Source: Kitasatospora viridis (GTDB taxonomy: Bacteria; Actinomycetota; Actinomycetes; Streptomycetales; Streptomycetaceae). From it: DNA of 64,000 bases. Each line of letters starts with the position of its first letter. The stretch's first letter is position 1. This document shows, piece by piece, positions 30,653-38,496 of this stretch. The translations under genes were made by a program, and so were the position numbers. The stretch is from assembly GCF_007829815.1 (NCBI RefSeq), contig NZ_VIWT01000001.1, positions 5,605,001 to 5,669,000 of the forward strand, read 5' to 3'. Under the pieces are notes generated by a model, which worked only from the letters and a program-made list of their open reading frames with translations, did not search any database and was not told the origin of the DNA.

Positions 30653-31432
30653 ATGTATCGCGGAGTGACGGCGGCGCTGGTGACACCGCTCACCCCCGCC
30701 GGGGCGGTGGCCGAGGCGGACGTCGCGCGGTTGGTCGGTTCGCTGCGGGACCACGTGGCGGCGCTGCTGGCGACCCTGAGCACCGGCGAGGGCTGGGCGC
30801 TCACGCCCGAGCAGTGGCGGGACATGGTCGCGGCGACGGTGCGGCACGCCCAGGGCGTACCGGTGCTGGCCGGCATCGAACTGCCCACCACCGCGCAGGT
30901 GGTGGAGCGGATCGCCTGGGCCCGGGAGCTGGGGGCCGCGGCGGTGGTGGCCACCACGCCGTACGGGCCCGAGGTCGAGCAGGCCGAGATGGTCCGCCAC
31001 TTCGCGGCCCTCGCCGCGGCGGGGCTGCCGGTGCTGGTCTACCACGAATCCGAACTGTCCGGTAACAAAACCGAGTTGGCGACACTGCTGGAGATCTGCC
31101 GGATCCCCGGCGTGGTCGGGGTCAAGGACTCCTCCAACAGCGTGGAGTTCATCAAGGAGCTGATCGCCGCGGAACCCGGCGTCGCGGTGTACCAGGGCAT
31201 GGAGGAACTGCTGCTGGACTCCGGGCCGGTCGACGGCTACGTGATCGCCCTGTCCTGCGTCGAACCGGCCTTCTGCGCCGGGCTGTTCCAGGATCCGGCA
31301 CCCGCGAAGCTGCCCGAGCTGCTGGCCATGTGCAAGCGGTACGGCCTGGACCGGGAGGACTGGTACGTGGCGGTCAAGGACGAACTGCACCGGCGCGGTG
31401 TGCTGTCGAGCGCCCGGACGGTGTCGGGATGA
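30653..31432 (+). CDS. rohR: DapA-fold aldolase (RohR-like)
   Basis: A 259-residue (beta/alpha)8 class I aldolase of the DapA/N-acetylneuraminate-lyase superfamily. Schiff-base lysine K158 (VVGVKDSS) and Tyr130 (VLVYHES) have the 28-residue spacing of the family. The usual GTTGE pyruvate loop is changed to TLSTGEG (41-47). It is shorter than DapA (about 290-300), with the C-terminal helices reduced. In azomycin synthesis RohR splits 4-hydroxy-2-ketoarginine into guanidinoacetaldehyde and pyruvate, a retro-aldol step that fits this fold. It shares ATGA with the next gene. Confidence 0.78.
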   Translation: MYRGVTAALVTPLTPAGAVAEADVARLVGSLRDHVAALLATLSTGEGWALTPEQWRDMVAATVRHAQGVPVLAGIELPTTAQVVERIAWARELGAAAVVATTPYGPEVEQAEMVRHFAALAAAGLPVLVYHESELSGNKTELATLLEICRIPGVVGVKDSSNSVEFIKELIAAEPGVAVYQGMEELLLDSGPVDGYVIALSCVEPAFCAGLFQDPAPAKLPELLAMCKRYGLDREDWYVAVKDELHRRGVLSSARTVSG

Positions 31433-32247
31433 CCGAACAGCAGGAGTTGTTCCTGCTCAACCGTGCGGTGCCGGACCGGGACGTGCTGGACCGGATCCTG
31501 AAGATCGAGCAGAACTGGCTGCCGCCGAAGCTGGACGGGCTCGCCGCCCGCGCCGCGCAGGTCACCAGCCGGGAGCAGTGGCTCGGCGCGCTCGCGCAGC
31601 TGCTGGCGGCGGAGAAGCCGGGCAGCCCGGCCGGGCACTACCTGGCCGAGTCCGCCACGCGGGAGCAGTTCGCCCGCGTGGTCCGCGAGTTCGCGCTCGA
31701 CGGGCTGACCGAGGCGCAGAACTTCTTCCCGGCGATCCCACGGTTGCCGATCAAGGCCCAGATGGCGGTGATGCGGGTGCTGATCGACGAGTTCGGCTGC
31801 GGCAACATCGCCCGGGCGCACTCCCGGCTGTACCTCGACCTGCTGGCCGAACTCGGCCTGCCGCAGGACCTGGAGAGCTTCCTGGAGACGACCGCCGACG
31901 AGACCTACGGCTTCCTGAACGTCTTCTACTGGCTCGCCCAACGCGCGCCCGCCGTCGAGTACTTCCTCGGGGCGCTGGCCTACCTGGAGGCCAGCATCCC
32001 GGACGCCTTCACCGTGCAGGCGCGCGCCTGCGAGCGGCTGGGCCTGGCCCACGGCGCCTACTACACCGAGCACCTGCACATCGACACCTTCCACCGGGAG
32101 GAGATGCAGACCGCGATCCGGGAGCTCCAGGCGGCGCGCGGGCTGGACGCCTCGAAGCTGTGGGCCGGCGCGCTGCTGCTCTCCGACCTGCTCGGCACGG
32201 CCTTCGAGGCCGCCGTCGAACGGGCCCGGGCGGAGGTGCCGGCATGA
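31429..32247 (+). CDS. rohS: Heme-oxygenase-like diiron N-oxygenase (RohS-like)
   Basis: A 272-residue all-helical protein of the HDO family (TenA/heme-oxygenase fold, diiron). Candidate iron ligands are E95, E121, H131, E187, H215, D219 and H222. Their spacing (26, 10, 56, 28, 4, 3) follows the seven-ligand pattern known from SznF and related oxygenases. RohS oxidises 2-aminoimidazole to 2-nitroimidazole (azomycin) in this pathway type; other HDO enzymes hydroxylate guanidine nitrogens or cleave C-C bonds, so the substrate here stays open. It overlaps both neighbours by four bases. Confidence 0.83.
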   Translation: MTEQQELFLLNRAVPDRDVLDRILKIEQNWLPPKLDGLAARAAQVTSREQWLGALAQLLAAEKPGSPAGHYLAESATREQFARVVREFALDGLTEAQNFFPAIPRLPIKAQMAVMRVLIDEFGCGNIARAHSRLYLDLLAELGLPQDLESFLETTADETYGFLNVFYWLAQRAPAVEYFLGALAYLEASIPDAFTVQARACERLGLAHGAYYTEHLHIDTFHREEMQTAIRELQAARGLDASKLWAGALLLSDLLGTAFEAAVERARAEVPA

Positions 32248-32507
32248 CCGGGCACGAGGAGACGACGGTGGAGGAACTGGGCCGCGACCTAGTCCGGGTC
32301 ACGGTCGCCGACCAGGAGTTCGTCATCGACGCGGCCTGCCCGCACCGCGGGGGGCGACTGGCGCACGGCTACGTGAACCCCCGCACCCTGCGGATCACCT
32401 GCCCCCTGCACCGGACCTCCTTCGACCTCGCCACCGGCTGCGTGATGGCGGGTCCGGCCGCCGGGCGGCTCACCGTGCACCACGCCGGCCCGGTCGGAGG
32501 GAACTGA
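32244..32507 (+). CDS. Rieske [2Fe-2S] protein
   Basis: An 87-residue soluble Rieske domain. Cluster ligands C32 and H34 (CPHRGG) and C53 and H56 (CPLHRTSF). It has no membrane anchor, so it is of the ferredoxin type. It is overlapped with the diiron oxygenase gene and probably feeds it electrons; a matching reductase is not encoded nearby. The start ATG 32244 lies inside the stop of the upstream gene. Confidence 0.86.
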   Translation: MTGHEETTVEELGRDLVRVTVADQEFVIDAACPHRGGRLAHGYVNPRTLRITCPLHRTSFDLATGCVMAGPAAGRLTVHHAGPVGGN

Positions 32508-32508
32508 G

Positions 32509-33531
32509 ATGGAGTACGAGCCGGAGCAGCCCTGGCTGCCCGCCTCCGAGCAACTGCTCGACTGGAGCGACGACTTCCACCGTCTGATGCTCGGCGACCA
32601 GTTGCGGATGGACGCCTACCGGGCGGCCGTCGCCGAGTCCGTCAGGCCCGGCGACACCGTACTGGACCTCGGCACCGGCACCGGCATCCTGGCCCGCTGG
32701 GCCCTGGAGGCCGGGGCCGCCCGGGTGTACGGGATCGACCTCAACAAGTCCATCCTGGACACCGCCGTCGAGCGGCTGACCGTGCTCGGCCTGGTCGACA
32801 GGTTCGTCCCCCTGCACGGGCTCTCCTTCGACCTGGAACTGCCCGAGCGGGTGGACCTGGTGATCTCCGAGATCCTCGGCAACCTCGCCGACAACGAGAA
32901 CGCGCCGGCGATCCTCGGCGACGCCCGGCAGCGCTTCCTGCGCCCCGGGGGCCGCATGCTGCCCAGCCGGGTGGAGAGCTACCTGGTGCCGGTGGCCGCC
33001 GAACGGGCGCACCGCCGGCTGCGCGAGGGCTCGCCCGCCGACGCGGGCGGTGCCGAGGCCTTCGCGGCCCTGCTGGGCCGACGCGGCTCGCGCAGCGCGT
33101 TCGACCTGTACTACGACACCATCCTGCCGCTGTCGGGCTACCTGGCGGCGCCCAGGATCCTGCGGGCCTTCGACCTGACCGCCGCCCCGGAGCCCTCCGA
33201 CTACCGGGTCCCGCTGGTGTACGCCTGTCGTCGGCCCGGTCGATTCACCGGGTTCAAGGGCTACTTCGTCGCCACGCTGGCCGACACGGTGGCGTTGGAC
33301 ATCTCGGGGGACGAGATCGGGCGGCGGACCACCTCGGACAGTTGGAAGCACTGCTTCCTGCCGATCGAGACCCCGGTCCAGGTCGAACCGGGTGATCGCA
33401 TCGTGGTCACCTTCAGCCGGCTCGGCGCCGGGTCGGAGCACACCTTCCGGCAGGGCTACCGCTGGGAAGGGGAGGTGATCTCGGCCCGGGGCGGCCGGAC
33501 CGTCGCGAGCTTCTCCCAGGGCACCGCCTGA
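32509..33531 (+). CDS. PRMT-type SAM-dependent N-methyltransferase
   Basis: A 340-residue methyltransferase. The SAM motif VLDLGTGTG is at 51-59, with acidic D77. The double-Glu loop is intact: E121 and E130 in SEILGNLADNE, the same nine-residue spacing as in protein arginine methyltransferases. A DSW-K sequence near residue 282 stands where the THW loop belongs. These residues hold a guanidine group, which fits an arginine-derived substrate. It starts one base after the Rieske stop, so it belongs to the operon. It may methylate the pathway's guanidine or aminoimidazole nitrogen; a protein substrate is less likely in this context. Confidence 0.8.
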   Translation: MEYEPEQPWLPASEQLLDWSDDFHRLMLGDQLRMDAYRAAVAESVRPGDTVLDLGTGTGILARWALEAGAARVYGIDLNKSILDTAVERLTVLGLVDRFVPLHGLSFDLELPERVDLVISEILGNLADNENAPAILGDARQRFLRPGGRMLPSRVESYLVPVAAERAHRRLREGSPADAGGAEAFAALLGRRGSRSAFDLYYDTILPLSGYLAAPRILRAFDLTAAPEPSDYRVPLVYACRRPGRFTGFKGYFVATLADTVALDISGDEIGRRTTSDSWKHCFLPIETPVQVEPGDRIVVTFSRLGAGSEHTFRQGYRWEGEVISARGGRTVASFSQGTA

Positions 33532-33553
33532 GCGGCGCCCGGTCACGGCTCCG

Positions 33554-33586
33554 GTTGGACGGCCCGCGCCGAGCGGGCCGTCCAAC
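33554..33586. terminator. Terminator of the roh-like operon
   Basis: Perfect 14-bp stem (33554-33567 with 33573-33586) with a 5-base loop, 22 bases after the methyltransferase stop and facing the minus-strand gene that ends at 33624. Confidence 0.85.
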
Positions 33587-33623
33587 TCGGCGTTCCGGCC
33601 CGGTCCGTGGCACGCGGCACCGG

Positions 33624-33866
33624 TCAGCCGATCAGGCGGATCGAGGCGGTGTCGAAGAGGTCGAAGGCGCGCGGGTGGGGGCCCTCGTCGTGGTGGTGCA
33701 GGGCGGACCAGAAGAGGTCGCCGGGGCGGGCGGTGCGCTCGGCGTAGACCCGGTAGGCGTAGCGGCAGCCGTCCACCCCCGCCAGCTCGACCAGCCAGCA
33801 GGCCGAACCGCCGTCAGTTCCTGACGGTTCGTCAGGCAGGCCAGGATGGGCCGTCGGTGATGGCAA
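33624..33866 (-). CDS. Small hypothetical protein with TTG start
   Basis: An 80-residue predicted soluble protein with no recognised domain; its middle (CWLVELAGVDGCRYAYRVYAE) looks like paired beta strands. The proposed start is TTG at 33866, eight bases after a good GGGAGG site. The composition is protein-like. It is transcribed towards the end of the roh-like operon. The function is unknown, and the chance that it is not a gene is real. Confidence 0.5.
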   Translation of the reverse strand: MPSPTAHPGLPDEPSGTDGGSACWLVELAGVDGCRYAYRVYAERTARPGDLFWSALHHHDEGPHPRAFDLFDTASIRLIG

Positions 33867-33948
33867 TGGTGCTCCCTCCCGCAGTGGTGCGCCCGCGGGG
33901 GGTAGGACCGGCGCCGGCGCCGAAAGGTTGCGCCGTCGGGGGGAATTC

Positions 33949-34638
33949 TCAACTCCGCTTCGGCGTGTCCGGGCGGTGCAGCAGCCAGCGCTCCAGCATC
34001 AGGCGGGTCTCGGTGAGGACGGCGGGGTCGCCCTCGGGGTCCTGCTCGAAGGCCTGGTTGAGCAGGCCGGCGGCGGTCCGGACGGCCAGCCGGGTGCGCA
34101 GGGCGAACTCCGCCGAGTCGGGGTAGCCGTGGTCCCGGACCAGGGCGCGGTGGACCAGTTCGGCGATCGTGCGGTCGGTGCGCTCGTCGTGCTCGCGCAG
34201 CGCCGGGAGCGCCGGGCCGGCGTACCAGAGCCGGCGGAAGCCGGGCTGGGCGCGCCGGAACTCGGCCTGGGCGTCGAGCAGCCGGGCGAGCAGCAACTCG
34301 GGGGTGGCGGGGGAGGAGGCGAGCACCCGCTCGGTGCTCGCGACGAACCGGTCGAGCCAGTCGGCGGCCAGCGCGGTGGCGATCGCGTGCTTGTCCGGGA
34401 AGAACCGGTAGAGCATGCCGACCGAGACGCCCGCCTCGGCGGCGATCCGCTTGGTGCCCAGCTCCGCGTACGGCAGTTCGGCCAGCAGCCGGGCGGTGGC
34501 GGCGAGGATCCGGGCCACCTTCTCCCGGCTGCGCGCCTGCTGCGGGGCGCGCAGCGCGCCGGGCAGGGCGGGGGCGTCGGACTGGGTGTCGGACTGGGCG
34601 GGGACGCCGGGGAGGGCGGTGGCGTCGGGCTCGGGCAT
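33949..34638 (-). CDS. TetR-family regulator of the adjacent exporter
   Basis: A 229-residue regulator. The TetR domain (about 33-80) contains RILAATARLLAELPYAELGTKRIAAEAGVSVGMLYRFF, key residues T-K-R-I-A and GVSVGMLYRFF. It is divergent from the MFS gene at 34723, and operator-like repeats lie between them, so local repression of the exporter is likely. GAGAGGA precedes the ATG at 34638; longer frames upstream are antisense to the exporter. Confidence 0.87.
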   Translation of the reverse strand: MPEPDATALPGVPAQSDTQSDAPALPGALRAPQQARSREKVARILAATARLLAELPYAELGTKRIAAEAGVSVGMLYRFFPDKHAIATALAADWLDRFVASTERVLASSPATPELLLARLLDAQAEFRRAQPGFRRLWYAGPALPALREHDERTDRTIAELVHRALVRDHGYPDSAEFALRTRLAVRTAAGLLNQAFEQDPEGDPAVLTETRLMLERWLLHRPDTPKRS

Positions 34639-34686
34639 CGGGCCGGTCCTCTCGGGTGCGCCGCTCGGCTGCTGGCGTGAACCATC

Positions 34687-34724
34687 TTGACAGCTCGTCA
34701 AACAAGAACGAAAGTCTGGTTCGT
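34687..34724. promoter_or_regulatory. Divergent promoter/operator of TetR and MFS exporter
   Basis: Inverted repeat TTGAC-N5-GTCAA (34687-34701) and a second one, ACGAA-N7-TTCGT (34708-34724). The first begins with TTGACA, a perfect -35 box. These are likely TetR sites covering the exporter promoter. Confidence 0.6.
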
Positions 34725-36174
34725 GTTTTCTAACGGGGGAACGGCCGAGGCGCCGCTGGGAAGACCCTTCAACCTGCTCTGGACCGCGGTGACCGTCTCC
34801 GGCCTGGGAGACGGGATGCGGGTGGTCGCGCTGCCGCTGCTGGCCGCGCGGATCTCCGGCGACCCGCGCGACCTCGCCCTGGTGGCCACCGCCGAGCAAC
34901 TGCCCTGGCTGCTGCTCAGCCTGCCGGCCGGGGCCTTCGCCGACCGGGTGGACCGGCGCCGACTGCTCGCCACCGTCGACCTGCTGCGCACCCTGCTGGC
35001 CGGCGGCTTCGCCCTCGCCGTCGCACTGCACGCGGTGAACGTGCCGCTGCTCGCGCTGGTCGGCTTCCTGCTCGGCTGCGGCCAGACCTGCTACAGCGCC
35101 GGCTGGACCGGCGCGGTGCCGAGCGTGGTCCCGCCCGGGCAGCGGCCCCGGGCGAACGGCCGGCTGCAGGCCGCCGCGCTGATCAGCAACTCCCTGCTGG
35201 GCGCCCCGCTCGGCACCGTGCTCTTCGGCATCGCCGTGCTGGTGCCGTTCGGCGTGGACGCGCTCAGCTTCGCGGCCGCCGCGCTGCTGGTGCTGGCCCT
35301 CCCGCGCGGGCCGCGGCCGGCGGCGGGCCCGGCGCCGGCCCGGCGCGGCGGGCCGTTCGCCGGGACGGCCGAGGGCATCCGCTGGCTGTACCGCCAGCCC
35401 GTGGTGCGGGCGCTCTGCCTGGCCACGGCGGCGGGCAACCTGGTGCTCGGCGCGGTGGTGGCCCTGCTGGTGCTCTACGCCCGCGACGTGCTGCACCTGG
35501 GCGCCACCGGCTTCGGCCTGCTGGAGGTCTGCTCGGCCGTCGGCGGGGTGGCCGGCTCACTGGCGGCGGCGCGGCTCGGCGCCCGCTTCGGGGTGCACCG
35601 GGTGCTGGTGCTCGCACCGCTGGGCGCCGGGCTGTTCCTGGCCGGGGCAGCCGCCACCGGCTGGTGGCTGCCGGCCTTCTGCTGCACCGTCGGCTACGGC
35701 GCGCTCAGCTACCTCTTCGTCATCACCGCGGTCTCGCTGCGGCAGGACCTGGTGCCGGAGCACCTGCTCAGCCGGGTCGGCATGGCGTACCAGCTGGTGG
35801 CGAACGGCGCCATGGCGGTGGGGGCCGCACTCGGCGGCCAACTGGCCCACGCCTACGGGCTGCGGATGCCCTACCTGGCCGGCGCCGGGCTGGTGGCGCT
35901 GACCGGGCCGCTGCTGGCCCCGGTGCTGCGCCGCCGCCGGCCGGCCGGCGGGGGTCAGACGGTGACCGGCTCCAGCCGGTTGGACCGCTCCGCGGCGCCG
36001 GACGTGCCGCGGACCAGCGAGCGCACCTCTGGCACCGTGAGCACCAGCAGCGAGAGCGCCGTCATCACGGCGGCGCAGGCCCACAGCGCCCCGTCCAGCC
36101 CGAGCCCGTTGGCCAGCGGCGCGGCGGCCACCGTGCCGACCGGGGCCAGCGCCACCGACCCGCACCAGTCGTAG
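34723..36174 (+). CDS. MFS exporter
   Basis: A 483-residue transporter of the MFS_3/enterobactin-exporter-like group with about 12 membrane segments. It has ADRVDRRRLL between helices 2 and 3 and a GxLxxxRLGxRFG-like repeat. The best start is GTG 34723. No ribosome site precedes it, and the promoter above would start transcription at or next to this codon, so the mRNA is probably leaderless. The last 75 residues are Ser/Thr/Ala-rich and are encoded by DNA that is antisense to the end of the next gene. It may export the product of the nearby operon, or be its self-resistance. Confidence 0.83.
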   Translation: MFSNGGTAEAPLGRPFNLLWTAVTVSGLGDGMRVVALPLLAARISGDPRDLALVATAEQLPWLLLSLPAGAFADRVDRRRLLATVDLLRTLLAGGFALAVALHAVNVPLLALVGFLLGCGQTCYSAGWTGAVPSVVPPGQRPRANGRLQAAALISNSLLGAPLGTVLFGIAVLVPFGVDALSFAAAALLVLALPRGPRPAAGPAPARRGGPFAGTAEGIRWLYRQPVVRALCLATAAGNLVLGAVVALLVLYARDVLHLGATGFGLLEVCSAVGGVAGSLAAARLGARFGVHRVLVLAPLGAGLFLAGAAATGWWLPAFCCTVGYGALSYLFVITAVSLRQDLVPEHLLSRVGMAYQLVANGAMAVGAALGGQLAHAYGLRMPYLAGAGLVALTGPLLAPVLRRRRPAGGGQTVTGSSRLDRSAAPDVPRTSERTSGTVSTSSESAVITAAQAHSAPSSPSPLASGAAATVPTGASATDPHQS

Positions 36175-37229
36175 GCGGCGACCCGGGAGAACCGCGCGGC
36201 GGGGATCTCCTGCTGCAGCGCGACCATCCAGCTGACCCCGTACACCGTGCCGCCGACCCCGGAGGCGAACATCGCCGCGCCGACCAGCGGCAGCCCGGCC
36301 CCGGCGGCCAGCGCGGCGGACGGCAGGCCGAACGCCAGCACCCCGAAGGTGCCGGCGAGCAGCAGCCGGCGCGGCTGCCAACGGACCATCAGCAGCCCGC
36401 CGGCGACCAGCCCCGCGCCCATCGCCGCGTTGGCCAGCCCCCACGGGCGCGGCCCGCCGAGCCGCAGGTCGGCGACGAGCGGCCCGAGCACCGACTCGGC
36501 GGCGATCAGGCAGGCGTTCACCACGCCGTACTGCACGACCACCACCCACAGCCAGCGGCGCGAGCGGAACTCCTGCCAGCCCTCGCGCAGTTCGGCGAGC
36601 ATCCCCGGCCCGGGCTCGCGCGGCGCCGGCGCGGCGGCCCGCAGGAAGATCCGCAGTCCGCCGGCGGCGGCCAGCCCGGTGGCGTCCAGCGCCAGCACCC
36701 AGCCGGGTCCGACGGCGGCCACCAGCGCCCCGCCGAGCGCCGCGCCGACGATCTGCGAGGAGTTGAGCGCGGTGCGGAACAGCGCGAAGGCCCGGGAGGC
36801 GTGCCGCTGCTCCACCGAGTCCATCACCATGCCCTCGGAGGCGGGCGCGAAGAACGCCAGCCCGATCCCGTTGGCGACCGAGAGCAGCACGACCTCCCAG
36901 AGCCGGGCCTGCCCGGTCAGCACGAGCACGGCGAGCAGGGCCTGGGAGAGCGCGTTGCCGAGGTTGGCGGCGACCATCACCCGGTGCCGGGGCAGCCGGT
37001 CCGCCAGTGCGCCGCCGATCAGCAGGAAGAGCACGGTGGCCGCCAGCCGGGCCCCGGTGGCCAGGCCGATCCCGGTGGCCCCGCCGCCCATGCGCAGCAC
37101 GGCGAAGGCGGTGGCGATGGGCGCGCCGGCGTTGCCGAGGCCGCTGACCACGGTGGCGGCGGTGTGGATCAGGTACCCGCGCCCGGCCCACTCGTGGTGG
37201 GGGGCGCGGCGGTGGATCAGTTTCGGCAT
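35955..37229 (-). CDS. MFS transporter
   Basis: A 424-residue MFS protein with about 12 membrane segments: LIGGALADRLPRHRVM (motif A, about 72-87) and a normal C-terminus ending VRSLVRGTSGAAERSN. It runs head-on into the other MFS gene with a 220-base overlap. The ATG at 37229 is chosen for its position before the first membrane segment; frames further upstream lack coding character. The substrate is unknown. Confidence 0.83.
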   Translation of the reverse strand: MPKLIHRRAPHHEWAGRGYLIHTAATVVSGLGNAGAPIATAFAVLRMGGGATGIGLATGARLAATVLFLLIGGALADRLPRHRVMVAANLGNALSQALLAVLVLTGQARLWEVVLLSVANGIGLAFFAPASEGMVMDSVEQRHASRAFALFRTALNSSQIVGAALGGALVAAVGPGWVLALDATGLAAAGGLRIFLRAAAPAPREPGPGMLAELREGWQEFRSRRWLWVVVVQYGVVNACLIAAESVLGPLVADLRLGGPRPWGLANAAMGAGLVAGGLLMVRWQPRRLLLAGTFGVLAFGLPSAALAAGAGLPLVGAAMFASGVGGTVYGVSWMVALQQEIPAARFSRVAAYDWCGSVALAPVGTVAAAPLANGLGLDGALWACAAVMTALSLLVLTVPEVRSLVRGTSGAAERSNRLEPVTV

Positions 37230-37359
37230 TCGCCCGACTATGACGCTGGCATGGACGGTGGTCCACGCTGTGGACAGGGATGAACAGCTGTTGACAGGTT
37301 GATGGAGGTACCCGGCATCACCTGATCGGAAACGGCCATTTGCTGATCGATAATCGGTT

Positions 37360-37375
37360 GATCTGGTGTCAGATC
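37360..37375. promoter_or_regulatory. Palindrome before the phosphotransferase-like gene
   Basis: GATCTG-GTGT-CAGATC lies 18 bases before the preferred start codon. It may be an operator. It also argues against the GTG inside it being the start. Confidence 0.45.
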
Positions 37376-37392
37376 GACGCAACGATGTCGGG

Positions 37393-38496
37393 ATGGAGCA
37401 GACCCTGCGTGAGGCCGCCGACCTGCTCGGCGAGCCGCTGACCGATCCCCGCGACCTCGGCGGCAGCACCCGCAGCACGGTGCTCCGGGCCCGCACCGCG
37501 AGCGGCCGCGACGTGGTGGTCAAGGCCTTCGCGCAGGCGCCCGAGGCGGGCCGCTCGTTCACCGGCGAGGCGGCCGGCCTGGCGCTCGGAGTGGGCGGCG
37601 CCGACCTGCTGGCCGCCGACCCGGCCCGCCGCCTGCTGGTCCAGACCGACCTCGGCGACCTGCCCACCCTGGCCGACCTGCTGCTCGGCGAGGACCCGGA
37701 GGCCGCGACGGCCGCGCTGCTCGCCTGGGCGGCCGGCCTCGGCGACCTCGCGGTCGCCGCCGCGCCCCGCCGGGCCGAGTTCGACGCGCTCTGGGCCCGC
37801 TACGACCAGGGGCTGCCGTCCTGGGACCGGGAACCCTGGCACGCCGAGAACGCCACCGGGCTGCTCACCGCGCTGGCCGGGGCCGGCGTCGCGCCGGCCC
37901 CGGGCCTGGCCGCCGAACTGGCGGGCGTGGCCGAGCTGCTGACCGACCGCTACCCGGCCTTCACCCCCGGCGACACCTGCGCCGACAACAACCTGATCAC
38001 CCCGGACGGCCTGCGGCTGATCGACTTCGAGGCCGCCTGCTACCTCTCGGTCTTCCTCACCGCCGCCTACTGCCGGATGCCGTTCTCCAGCTGCTGGTGC
38101 GTCTTCACCCTGCCGCCCGAGCTGGCCGCGCAGGTGGAGCGGACCTACCGCGAGCGGGTCGTCCGGATCCACCCGGAGCTGGCCGACGACGAGGTCTGGA
38201 CCGCCGGGCTGGCCGCCGCCGTCGCGCTCTGGACGGTCGACCTCACGGCCCGTCAGCTGCCCCGGGTGCTCACCGGGGACGCGCCGGTGCACCCGCGCCG
38301 CCGCCCGGTGCCGACCCGCCGTCAGCTGCTGCGCCACCGCTGGGCGCGGGCGGCCGAGCTGCCCGGGCTGCCGGCGCTGACCGCGACCATGCGCGAGCTG
38401 CTCGCCCTCTCCGACGACTGGCAGGTGCCCGACCTGCCGCACTACCCGGCCTTCCGGTCGGTCGGGCTCAGCTCAGGTGACCGCGCAGGAAGCTGA
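37393..38496 (+). CDS. Aminoglycoside-phosphotransferase-like kinase (APH family)
   Basis: A 367-residue protein with an APH/choline-kinase fold. The ATP lysine lies in VVVKAF (about 47). The catalytic loop reads PGDTCADNN where HGDxxxxN is usual, and the metal motif is LIDFEAACY. The conserved His of the HGD loop is replaced by Pro, but the Asp and Asn remain, so kinase activity is possible. The substrate is unknown; such genes often give self-resistance or act in small-molecule metabolism. It ends 29 bases inside the convergent hydrolase gene. GTG 37366 is an alternative start. Confidence 0.78.
   Translation: MEQTLREAADLLGEPLTDPRDLGGSTRSTVLRARTASGRDVVVKAFAQAPEAGRSFTGEAAGLALGVGGADLLAADPARRLLVQTDLGDLPTLADLLLGEDPEAATAALLAWAAGLGDLAVAAAPRRAEFDALWARYDQGLPSWDREPWHAENATGLLTALAGAGVAPAPGLAAELAGVAELLTDRYPAFTPGDTCADNNLITPDGLRLIDFEAACYLSVFLTAAYCRMPFSSCWCVFTLPPELAAQVERTYRERVVRIHPELADDEVWTAGLAAAVALWTVDLTARQLPRVLTGDAPVHPRRRPVPTRRQLLRHRWARAAELPGLPALTATMRELLALSDDWQVPDLPHYPAFRSVGLSSGDRAGS

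Noticed and set aside
30653..31432. The DapA-like gene as lysine-pathway dapA
   Set aside because: It is short, its GTTGE loop is altered and it is locked into the secondary-metabolism operon by overlaps.
31429..32247. A thiaminase II (TenA) or classic heme oxygenase
   Set aside because: Seven potential diiron ligands with HDO spacing are present, which these enzymes lack.
37366..37392. GTG 37366 as start of the APH-like kinase
   Set aside because: It lies inside a palindrome and has no ribosome site; ATG 37393 fits the domain start better, though it is not proven.
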